Origin: JAQVSH01 sp964349835
GTDB lineage: Bacteria > Bacteroidota > Bacteroidia > Bacteroidales > UBA4181
Direction: 5' to 3'
Length of the DNA stretch: 16,915 bases
NCBI GenBank assembly: GCA_964349835.1
Contig: CAYGID010000048.1
Coordinates: 1-16,915 of the forward strand
In this document: positions 1 to 7,300 of the stretch, piece by piece
Position numbering within the stretch: the stretch's first letter is position 1
Layout: each line of letters starts with the position of its first letter
Position numbers and translations under genes: made by a program
Notes under the pieces: generated by a model
Databases searched by the model: none
Seen by the model: the letters and a program-made list of their open reading frames with translations, nothing else
Told to the model about the DNA's origin: nothing

Positions 1-903
1 TGCATCGAGATCCATCTTCCCAACCACCACGATACCGGGTTCGGCAGGAGTCGTGCTTGGGCTTTGCTCTCTTTCGGGAGCCTTGGGTTCCGGGGTCGAC
101 ACCTGTTGAGCAACCGAAACAGTTTCGACGGGTACCACCGCAGCAGGCTGCGGCACGGGAGTCGCTTTTGGCGGCTCCGCAGGGGCAAGAACCTCTTTCG
201 GAGTCACAGGGGTCGACGGCTGAGTCGTGACCACAGGCTGTATCGGAGCCACAGGTTGTATCGGAGCCGCAGGCTGTATCGGAGCCACAGGCTGTATCGG
301 AGCCGCAGGTTGTATCGGAGCCGCAGGAACCACTTCGTGCTCGACCTGTTTTGCCAGCGGCATCTCTTCGGCCTTCGGCGAAACAGGAACTGCCGCATGA
401 GAAGCAGGCTGTTGAACGGCTGCTTTCGGCTCCTCCTGAACAGGCTTACCCACAGGGGCCTTCTCGGCAGAACCGGAAGATTTGGGTTTAAATTTGTCGA
501 GCGACAAATGGCCGAGAATCTTCAAACCGCCCGAAGCGGGGGCGCTCTCCTCCTTACGCTCTTTCGTTTCGTGCGTGGAGGCCTTCCCCATCGCGTTGAA
601 ATCCTTCACAAAGACTTCGCCCGTAAAACCGTCATCGGTATCGGCAGCATCCTCCTTTTCGGCGGGAGCACTCTCTTTATCCCTTTTCACTCTGGGCAGG
701 TCAATGCGCTCGGACTCCTTCTTAACACTGAGATCTGTGCTGTACTCTTTCGAGACAAGCACAACCAACTCCGGAGCAAGTTTGGCGTTAGGATTGGGAT
801 CCACTTCGTGACCCTTCTTCCTGAGATACTCCACCATTGTAGAGATCCCAACGTTAAACTCGCTGGCCAATTTACTTAAACGTGTAGCTTTAAATTCCGT
901 CAT
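1..903 (-). CDS. infB: Translation initiation factor IF-2, N-terminal part (cut by left edge)
   Basis: IF-2 is the GTPase that places fMet-tRNA on the 30S subunit and promotes subunit joining. The reading frame runs without a stop from an ATG at 903 to the window edge (301 codons), so the GTP-binding and C-terminal domains are missing. The start MTEFKATRLSKLASEFNVG, followed by STMVEYLRKKGHEVDPNPNA, is the IF2_N helical domain as seen in Bacteroidetes. After about residue 60 comes a charged, then Pro/Ala/Val-rich, low-complexity linker. It includes the segment GLKILGHLSLDKFKPK and ends in GIVVVGKMDLDA near the edge, a block that precedes the GTPase region in Bacteroidetes IF-2. The linker holds five tandem hexapeptide repeats. 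It lies 81 bp downstream of nusA and is probably co-transcribed with it. The identification rests on the N-terminal domain plus operon context. Confidence 0.93.
   Translation of the reverse strand, partial: MTEFKATRLSKLASEFNVGISTMVEYLRKKGHEVDPNPNAKLAPELVVLVSKEYSTDLSVKKESERIDLPRVKRDKESAPAEKEDAADTDDGFTGEVFVKDFNAMGKASTHETKERKEESAPASGGLKILGHLSLDKFKPKSSGSAEKAPVGKPVQEEPKAAVQQPASHAAVPVSPKAEEMPLAKQVEHEVVPAAPIQPAAPIQPVAPIQPAAPIQPVAPIQPVVTTQPSTPVTPKEVLAPAEPPKATPVPQPAAVVPVETVSVAQQVSTPEPKAPEREQSPSTTPAEPGIVVVGKMDLDA
232..327 (-). repeat. Tandem 18-bp repeat in the infB linker (5.3 copies)
   Basis: Five head-to-tail 18-bp units start at 232, 250, 268, 286 and 304, with a 6-bp partial copy at 322-327. On the plus strand the unit is CRCAGGYTGTATCGGAGC, varying only at the second and seventh bases. 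Read in the infB frame, each unit encodes P-(A/V)-A-P-I-Q. The variation is a C/T wobble (CAA/CAG, silent) and a GCG/GTG switch (Ala/Val). The repeat keeps the frame, so copy-number change would lengthen or shorten the IF-2 linker by six residues at a time. Confidence 0.95.
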
Positions 904-984
904 ATACTCTTTGTTGCCGTTTTTCATTCTACTGTTCCCGATGGCTCACGCCATTGTTGCTACGCCGAACTCACAGAGTCCATC
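904..984 (-). other. nusA-infB intergenic spacer with small GNRA-type hairpin
   Basis: This 81-bp spacer has no recognisable promoter for infB on the minus strand. The transcript would contain a short hairpin, AUGGC-GUGA-GCCAU (941-954), with a GNRA tetraloop and a five-pair stem. No T-tract follows it closely, so it does not look like a terminator. It could be a processing or stability element, or chance. Confidence 0.3.
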
Positions 985-2226
985 CTATTCAAACTCCTCG
1001 CGAAGAATCCGCAAAACCTCTTTCACCGTCTCTTCTTCCAGATCAGTTCTTTTTACCAGGTCGTTCACCGAAAGGTTCAGGACACTCTTTGCCGTGTCGC
1101 ACCCGATCGATTTCAACTCATCCAAGATCCAGGCATCAATTTCGTCTACAAACTCGTCGAGATTTACATCTTCCTCCTCTTCGCCTTCGGTTTCGCGGTA
1201 AACGTCAATTTCATAGCCTGTAAGCTGGCCGGCCAGCTTGATATTCAGCCCCCCTTTCCCGATGGCAAGCGATACCTCACTCGCCTTCAGAAACACCTCT
1301 GCCCTCTTATCGGGCTCGTTAATCCTGATAGAGGTGATTTTTGCAGGACTGAGCGCTCTCGAAATGAAGAGCTGCAAATTGTTGGTATAGTTTATTACAT
1401 CTATGTTTTCGTTACGCAACTCCCTGACGATACCCTGAATACGCGAACCTTTCATTCCCACGCAGGCACCCACAGGGTCTATTCTTTCGTCGTACGATTC
1501 TACCGCTACCTTTGCCCTTTCGCCAGGAGCCCTTACAATCTTCTTGATGGTAATCAGGCCGTCGAAAATCTCAGGCACCTCCTGCTCAAAGAGTCGTTCA
1601 AGCAACATGGGCGAAGTGCGCGACAGTACAATAATCGGATTGTTATTCTTCATGTCGACACGCGCAATCACGGCGCGAATGGTATCGCCTTTCCGGTAAT
1701 GGTCGGATGGAATCTGCTCCGACTTGGGCAGAACCAACTCATTCCCTTCGTCATCGAGGATAAGCGTCTCCCTTTTCCATACCTGATAGACCTCACCGGT
1801 AAGCAGCTCTCCGATCCGGTCTTTATATTTTGCATAGAGATTACCTTTCTCCAATTCCAGAATTCTGGATGCGAGATTCTGTCGCAAAGCCAAAATCATA
1901 CGGCGACCAAATTCTTCAAGTTTTACCTCATCCGTTACATCTTCACCCTCTTCATAGTCGTCGTCAATCTTTTTTGCATCCGAAAGGGATATCTGGAGAT
2001 TGGCGTCTTCGAGTTCCTCATCGGCCACCACTTCGCGTTTCCGCCAGATTTCAAAGTCGCCCTTATCGATGTTTATGATGATGTCGAAATTCTTGTCGTT
2101 ACCATAACGCTTTTGCAACAAACTGCGGAAGACCTCTTCGAGCACCCTCATCATGGTTGCCCGGTCGATATTTTTTAATTCCTTGAACTCCGAAAAGGTT
2201 TCAATCAGATTCAGATTCTGTCCCAT
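985..2226 (-). CDS. nusA: Transcription termination/antitermination factor NusA
   Basis: NusA binds RNA polymerase and nascent RNA and modulates pausing, intrinsic termination and antitermination. The 413-residue product has the expected order of domains: an N-terminal polymerase-binding domain (about 1-130, beginning IETFSEFKELKNIDRATMMR), an S1 domain (about 138-203), KH1 with a GMKG loop at 257-260, and KH2 with a GKGG loop at 323-326. A short acidic, helical C-terminal tail follows (about 350-413). It lacks the paired acidic repeats of E. coli NusA, as is usual outside Proteobacteria. The ATG at 2226 is chosen because the protein then begins MGQNLNLIETF, like relatives. An in-frame TTG at 2262 would overlap the end of rimP and add 12 unrelated residues. 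The rimP stop is 19 bp upstream, so the two genes are in one operon. Confidence 0.97.
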   Translation of the reverse strand: MGQNLNLIETFSEFKELKNIDRATMMRVLEEVFRSLLQKRYGNDKNFDIIINIDKGDFEIWRKREVVADEELEDANLQISLSDAKKIDDDYEEGEDVTDEVKLEEFGRRMILALRQNLASRILELEKGNLYAKYKDRIGELLTGEVYQVWKRETLILDDEGNELVLPKSEQIPSDHYRKGDTIRAVIARVDMKNNNPIIVLSRTSPMLLERLFEQEVPEIFDGLITIKKIVRAPGERAKVAVESYDERIDPVGACVGMKGSRIQGIVRELRNENIDVINYTNNLQLFISRALSPAKITSIRINEPDKRAEVFLKASEVSLAIGKGGLNIKLAGQLTGYEIDVYRETEGEEEEDVNLDEFVDEIDAWILDELKSIGCDTAKSVLNLSVNDLVKRTDLEEETVKEVLRILREEFE

Positions 2227-2245
2227 GGGTCTGCTAAATATATCA

Positions 2246-2713
2246 TTATTTAAATAACACAATCACTTTGGTTGCCTTCACCTCGCTATAGGCTAACTCC
2301 CTGATCACCTCCTCGTTTCGCGGGCGTTTCATTTCGGGAGTTTTCACTTTCTCAACACACGAGAGCGAAAAAGAGCTCTCCCCTGCACTTAGCAGTGTGC
2401 CCTTGTGTTTTTTTCCCGAAGTGAGCAACACCTCTACATCTCGGCCCACATTCTTCAAATACTGGGGAAGTGTCCGAAACGGTTCGGAGAGCCCCGGCGA
2501 TGAAACCTCCAGTTCGAAATCCTCTTGATCCCTATTGAGCGCGGCCTCAACCGCCTTGCTGATACAGGCACATTCATCGAGCGAAATTCCCAGCGGTGTG
2601 TCAAGCAAAACCTTAATCTGATTGGATGCACTAACAGTAACCTCCACCACAAATATAGCGGTTTCTTTGATTTGACCTGTAACTAACTCTTCAATAAGCC
2701 CTTTTGTAATCAT
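2246..2713 (-). CDS. rimP: Ribosome maturation factor RimP
   Basis: RimP is a cytoplasmic assembly factor for the 30S ribosomal subunit and is commonly encoded just upstream of nusA. The product from the ATG at 2713 has 155 residues, a normal family length. It shows the family core: a hydrophobic strand (FVVEVTVS, 21-28), the segment DTPLGISLDECACISKAVEAAL (38-59), and the conserved SSPGLSEPFR (71-80). The C-terminal SH3-like part starts near residue 92 (DVEVLLTSGKKHKGTLL). The frame stays open for 17 codons upstream of this ATG, but those residues are unlike the family. It is the first gene of the rimP-nusA-infB operon, which ties ribosome assembly to transcription and translation factors. 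Confidence 0.95.
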   Translation of the reverse strand: MITKGLIEELVTGQIKETAIFVVEVTVSASNQIKVLLDTPLGISLDECACISKAVEAALNRDQEDFELEVSSPGLSEPFRTLPQYLKNVGRDVEVLLTSGKKHKGTLLSAGESSFSLSCVEKVKTPEMKRPRNEEVIRELAYSEVKATKVIVLFK

Positions 2714-2759
2714 GAGTCGCAGTGCTGAAGCAAAAAAAAACGAAAGATCGAAGCCGGAG

Positions 2760-2787
2760 AACAAAACAGGGGACTTGCTGTCCCCTG
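2760..2787 (-). terminator. Terminator-like hairpin with T-rich tail in the rimP-nusA-infB leader
   Basis: A perfect 8-bp stem (CAGGGGAC at 2767-2774 and GTCCCCTG at 2780-2787) encloses a 5-base loop. On the minus strand it is followed at once by TTTTGTT. This is the layout of an intrinsic terminator or strong pause site. It sits about 54 bp before the rimP start and after the candidate promoter at 2812-2841. It therefore lies inside the operon leader, not at the end of a gene, so attenuation is possible. The T-tract is interrupted by one G, so strength is uncertain. Confidence 0.55.
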
Positions 2788-2811
2788 AATGCCAGTTGTC
2801 CGAAAACGGTG

Positions 2812-2841
2812 CAAATGTACTAATTATCGCGATAATTCAAA
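2812..2841 (-). promoter_or_regulatory. Candidate Bacteroidetes promoter for rimP-nusA-infB
   Basis: On the minus strand TTTG (2841-2838), an 18-bp spacer and TACATTTG (2819-2812) match the Bacteroidetes primary sigma-factor pattern TTTG-N(about 19)-TAnnTTTG. Transcription would start near 2805, giving a leader of about 90 nt that includes the hairpin at 2767-2787. Confidence 0.6.
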
Positions 2842-2893
2842 AAAAAATGCTACGCCGAAACCATTTTCTTTGTATGCTGTTCAACAACTTATG

Positions 2894-2925
2894 TTTGGTA
2901 AAGGGCACTTTGTTTTTTACCTTTG
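2894..2925 (+). promoter_or_regulatory. Candidate Bacteroidetes promoter for tyrS
   Basis: TTTG at 2894-2897, a 20-bp spacer and TACCTTTG at 2918-2925 fit the Bacteroidetes promoter pattern exactly in the -7 box. Transcription would begin near 2932, leaving a leader of about 45 nt before the tyrS ATG at 2978. The site is back to back with the rimP promoter. Confidence 0.7.
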
Positions 2926-2977
2926 GCGCAATTTAAATTTGCGCGGCTGTTTGGCCCGAATCGTCAATTTTTTTAGC

Positions 2978-4270
2978 ATGAATTTTATAGAAGAACTCAG
3001 GTGGCGGGGAATGATTCACGATGTGATGCCCGGAACAGAAGAGATGCTTTCGCAGGGAATGGCAACAGCCTATCTGGGCATCGACCCTACTGCCGACTCC
3101 TTACATATTGGCCATCTGGTGGGTGTAATGATGCTGCGCCATTTTCAGCGCTGCGGCCACAAGCCGCTGGCCTTGATTGGCGGTGCCACCGGAATGATTG
3201 GTGATCCCTCCATGAAGTCGCAAGAGAGAAACCTGCTCGATGAGGCTACACTTAGCCATAACCAGCTGGCCATCAATAAACAGCTGGCCAAGTTTCTCGA
3301 TTTCGATAGTCAGGCGCCCAATGTCGCCGAGATGGTTAACAACTACGACTGGATGAAAGAGTATACTTTCCTCCATTTTATTCGCGACATCGGAAAGCAT
3401 ATCACCGTGAACTACATGATGAGCAAGGAGTCGGTAAAAAAACGGTTGACGGGCGAGGAGCGCGACGGAATGTCGTTTACGGAGTTCACCTACCAGTTGG
3501 TTCAGGGGTACGACTTTCTCTATCTCTACGAAAACAAGAGATGCTCCCTTCAGATGGGCGGCTCCGACCAATGGGGCAATATCACCACAGGCACCGAACT
3601 GATCAGGCGCAAAACCGGGGGAGAGGCTTTTGCTCTGGTTTGCCCGCTCATCACCAAAGCCGATGGCGGTAAGTTCGGGAAAACCGAATCCGGAAACGTA
3701 TGGCTCGACTCCGAACGAACCTCTCCCTACGCTTTTTACCAGTTCTGGCTGAATGTGAGTGATGCCGATGCCGAAAAATATATCCGGATCTTTACCGAGT
3801 TCTCCCGCAATGAGATTGAGGCGCTTTCGGCAGAACAGGCCGCCGCACCCCATTTTCGTCCACTGCAGAAGGCGTTGGCCAGGGCCATAACCATTATGGT
3901 TCATTCGGAGGAGGAGTTCCGCATGGCCGAGGAGGCATCACAGGTGCTCTTCGGAGCGGGAACCAAAGAGACACTCCAGGGCTTACCCGAAAAAACCTTC
4001 CTTTCCGTTTTCGAAGGGGTACCACGCTTTACTGTCGAAAAAGATTTGCTGGGAAGCGGTTTGCCTGTGCTCGACCTCCTCTCGGTGCAGAGCAAAGCGT
4101 TTGCATCGAAGGGCGAAGCCCGAAGAGCCATTGAGAGCGGAGGTGTATCTATCAACAAAGAGAAGATATCGGGTGCCGATACCCTCATCCTCCCCGATAT
4201 GCTATTGCACGGGAAATATTTGGTGGGACAAAAAGGAAAAAAAAGCTACTTCCTGTTGATTGTAAATTGA
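2978..4270 (+). CDS. tyrS: Tyrosyl-tRNA synthetase
   Basis: This class I aminoacyl-tRNA synthetase joins tyrosine to tRNA-Tyr using ATP. The 430-residue length is typical for bacterial TyrRS. The HIGH signature is at 43-46 (ADSLHIGHL), the tRNA-synthetase motif GGATGMIGDPS at 68-78, and the tyrosine-pocket region QMGGSDQWGNI at 192-202. The second signature is KFGKT at 232-236, the bacterial form of KMSKS. An S4-like RNA-binding domain fills the C-terminus (LLSVQSKAFASKGEARRAIESGG onward). The ATG at 2978 is chosen because the protein then begins MNFIEELRWRGMIHD, as in relatives. An in-frame start at 2789 would add 63 unrelated residues and would lie upstream of the predicted promoter. It is transcribed alone, divergently from rimP and convergently with the kinase gene. 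Confidence 0.98.
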   Translation: MNFIEELRWRGMIHDVMPGTEEMLSQGMATAYLGIDPTADSLHIGHLVGVMMLRHFQRCGHKPLALIGGATGMIGDPSMKSQERNLLDEATLSHNQLAINKQLAKFLDFDSQAPNVAEMVNNYDWMKEYTFLHFIRDIGKHITVNYMMSKESVKKRLTGEERDGMSFTEFTYQLVQGYDFLYLYENKRCSLQMGGSDQWGNITTGTELIRRKTGGEAFALVCPLITKADGGKFGKTESGNVWLDSERTSPYAFYQFWLNVSDADAEKYIRIFTEFSRNEIEALSAEQAAAPHFRPLQKALARAITIMVHSEEEFRMAEEASQVLFGAGTKETLQGLPEKTFLSVFEGVPRFTVEKDLLGSGLPVLDLLSVQSKAFASKGEARRAIESGGVSINKEKISGADTLILPDMLLHGKYLVGQKGKKSYFLLIVN

Positions 4271-4320
4271 TTGGCATAGAGGAATTGCCTGCTGCCCGGC
4301 AGAAAACACAAGTCAATCAA
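4267..4320. repeat. Inverted repeat spanning both stop codons of convergent tyrS and kinase genes
   Basis: TTGATTG (4267-4273) and CAATCAA (4314-4320) form a 7-bp inverted repeat around the 46-bp convergent spacer. Each arm includes the stop codon of one gene. The interior has a small CTGC-CCG-GCAG hairpin near 4290-4302. There is no T-tract, so it is at best a weak bidirectional terminator, and no better terminator was seen here. Confidence 0.35.
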
Positions 4321-7300
4321 GTAGAATAGATAGGCAGTTCCACCCAGAAGGTGGTTCCCTGGTTGCGAACCGTTTCAAAACTGACCTTACCCCCGGCAGT
4401 CTCGGCAATATTTTTTACAATGGCCAAACCTAAACCCATTCCGCTGGTTTTGGTGGTAAAGTTGGGTTGGAAGATTTTGTCGACCACATCATCGTCGATG
4501 CCTGTTCCGTTATCGGTTACCCTCACCAATACAGAGGTCTCAATGTGCGACATCTCAACCTCAATGAACGGTTCTCTTTCGGGAGGTACCGCCTGAAGGG
4601 CATTCTTCAACAGGTTCACAAAAAGCCTGTGCATCTGTTTGCGATCGGCCATCACATAGAGATCGTCGCAATCGTTGTACTCAATCCTGATTACAACGGG
4701 ATCGTACGAAAAGAGATCAACAGCTTCGGCAAGCGCCTCTTTCAGTTTGAACGCCTCTACCTGAACAAATGGGATACTGGCGAACTGCGAAAAGGCAGTG
4801 GCAATATCGGAAAGCTGATCAATTTGATCGACGAGACGCTGCGAAAACTTGGGGAACATAACGGCAAAACGGTCATCGTCCGATGCCCAGGCCCGGTGAA
4901 GATGTTGAATGCTCAACTTCATGGGGGTAAGCGGATTTTTTATCTCGTGAGCCACCTGCTGCGCCATCTCACGCCACGCCGATTCTCTCTCCGAGCGGGC
5001 CAGCTTGTCGACATTTTTCGCCAATTCATCAACCATTCGGTTATACTCCGATACCAACCCTTTGATTTCGTCGTTTTGCTCATATTCGAGCCTCTCATTT
5101 GCATGACCCAACCGAATCCGGCTAAACTGCTGCTGAATAATCTGCAGTGGCAGCGTTATCTGGCGAGAGAGAAGCACAGAGATGACCACAGTAACTAAAA
5201 AAAGCAGTACATACAAATTAATTACTGCGGCCACCAGGGTAGAGATTTCGCGCGTTAACGACTCCTGCTTTGTAAAATAGGGAACATTGAGAATACCCAA
5301 CGCCTCGAAACGGTCGTTCATCAAAGGCATGTAGGCCGAAAGGTACTTCAGGTTACCAATCCGCTCGCGAGTGGTTATCTGATAGGCCCGCTCGCGTATT
5401 AACCGTCTATAGATAAACGAATTCATATGCGAGCTCAAAAGTCCTCTCTGAAACACCTCCGGCCGGGAGGAGGCAATCAGGCGCCCATCAACCGAATAGA
5501 GGTTCACATCTACAAAATAGATATTGGCCAGCCAGACCAGTGCAGTACGAATCTCCTCTTGATACCTCTTGGGGTCTAACCATGCAGTAGATTCCAATTG
5601 CCTGCCCAGATCGAGCGAGATAGACTGCATCTTGTCGGTGATGATCTCTTCGTGCTTGGAGTTATGCTGCCAGATCAGGAATGTAAGAGTCCCCCCCATG
5701 ATGAGCGAGAGCCCCAAAATAACCACCGACACAATGGAGAATTGAATTTTGGTTCTGAAATTCATCACAATTCCGCTCCGCAGGAAGGGGAGTCGAAAAA
5801 GAAAGGTGAACAGCGATACCACGAGAAAATAAAACATGAAGATGTGCGAGAAAGAGATGAGGAAATCGTACATCCTCAGGTATTTATCGGTAAGAATAAT
5901 AACCGTGGGTCCACTCGGATCGGCAAGATAATGGGTGTGCCGGTACCCCTCACTCCTGAATTCAACAAAGGTTCCCGGGTGAAGGGTTTCCTGAGAATCG
6001 AGTTTGAGATCATAGTCGAAATCGCCAAGGCGGTCGACCAACATCCCTTGGTGATACTTGGCATACGAGTAGGAGGAGAGAAATGAGCGCTGAGGCGATT
6101 TGGAGTCCATAAGCAACTCGGGATATCCCAATTCGCTAACCCGGAACTTTGAGGTCAACTCCAAAAAGAAAGAGCGCCCCGAATAAGCAATTCCCGTCGA
6201 AAAGTCGATCCATCCCAGATAGGTGACCTGCCCGTTACGATTCTGAAGAAAACTGAAAGGGGTTCCTAAAATTGGTGACCCTCGCGACGAGAACTCTTCT
6301 CTGAAAAACTCGAAACAGTTGCAGGCGAGGTTATCAACTACCAAGGTGTCGACAGGTCCGCATACCACAATCTGCATATCGTATTTGTCCCAGTAGCCAT
6401 CATACAGGTATCGCTGCAAGATATAGCGCCTGATATCGACCACATCGACCGGCGATCGGTTCACTTTTGAAGCCAGAATGGTATCATTGCGCATGGCTCC
6501 GGCAATGATGGAATCGGTAAAGAGATATTCGGCAATGTAATCGCGCTCAGTAGCCAGATCTAACATCAGCACATGCCGCTCTTCCCGTTTCTTCTCTTCC
6601 GCACAGGTCCAGATGTAAAGGGTTGCGAACATTGATCCGAGAGCAACCCCAAAAACAATGGTGGCATACGAATAATTTTCTGCTCTGGCCAGCCGAATCC
6701 ACCCCATCAGAACCACCCAGACAATCCAGAATGGCAAAATAATAGACGCCTGCATTTTGGTAAAACTGCCTCCGAAGAGGAGCGCCAAAAGAGTGAACGC
6801 AACAAACCAGCGTAGAAATTGCGAAAAGGAGATAAGCCCCCTGCAATAGACAAACAGCTTATCGAGCAGTAACCAAAAGGCTGCAAAATAGAAACCAATT
6901 ACCAGATAAACGGCAACCCCGTTTATAGAAATAAACTGCAATTGGCCCGAATTCAAGGCAAACTCCGAATTGGTAACGATACTGCGGGTGATATCGAGCA
7001 TTCCCCTGAACAAAAGGAGAAGCACAAGTATGTATCCTGCAATAAAGAGGTTCGAAAGAGAAATTTTTGACCGCTCTCTCTCCGACGAAGGGGTAGGGAT
7101 AGAAAAACCGGAATAGAAATAGAGACACCCAAAGAGGAGGAAAAGAAACGACAGGAAGAGATCGCCCAGTGAAGGAAAGAGATGGGGAATGGCAAGATAC
7201 TCCGGCCCGAAGATTTCGAGCCGGTAAAAAACCGACGGAAAGGAGAACCACTGCATCGTGATACGGACCAATAACAGTACGAAAACCGATAGAAGCACGG

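Noticed and set aside
232..327. Regular short repeats that might suggest a CRISPR array
   Set aside because: The units are contiguous with no spacers, 18 bp long, and keep the infB reading frame.
64..879. Open frame of 271 codons on the plus strand, rich in Arg, His, Leu and Tyr-Arg-Ser repeats
   Set aside because: It is antisense to infB. The repeats are the reverse reading of the IF-2 hexapeptide repeat, and the composition is not that of a real protein.
2227..2262. Longer NusA starting at the TTG at 2262
   Set aside because: It would overlap rimP and add residues not seen in the family; the ATG at 2226 gives the normal N-terminus.
958..2859. The 12-bp sequence TGCTACGCCGAA occurring at 958-969 and 2848-2859, both in non-coding spacers of the rimP-nusA-infB region
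   Set aside because: Several 12-bp matches are expected by chance in a window of this size, and the flanks do not match.
3101..3904. Open frame of 267 codons antisense to tyrS
   Set aside because: It mirrors the codon pattern of tyrS, has no recognisable domain and no promoter.
4467..5198. Open frame of 243 codons antisense to the kinase gene, with others nearby (5598-6086)
   Set aside because: These are shadows of the highly convincing kinase frame and show no family features.
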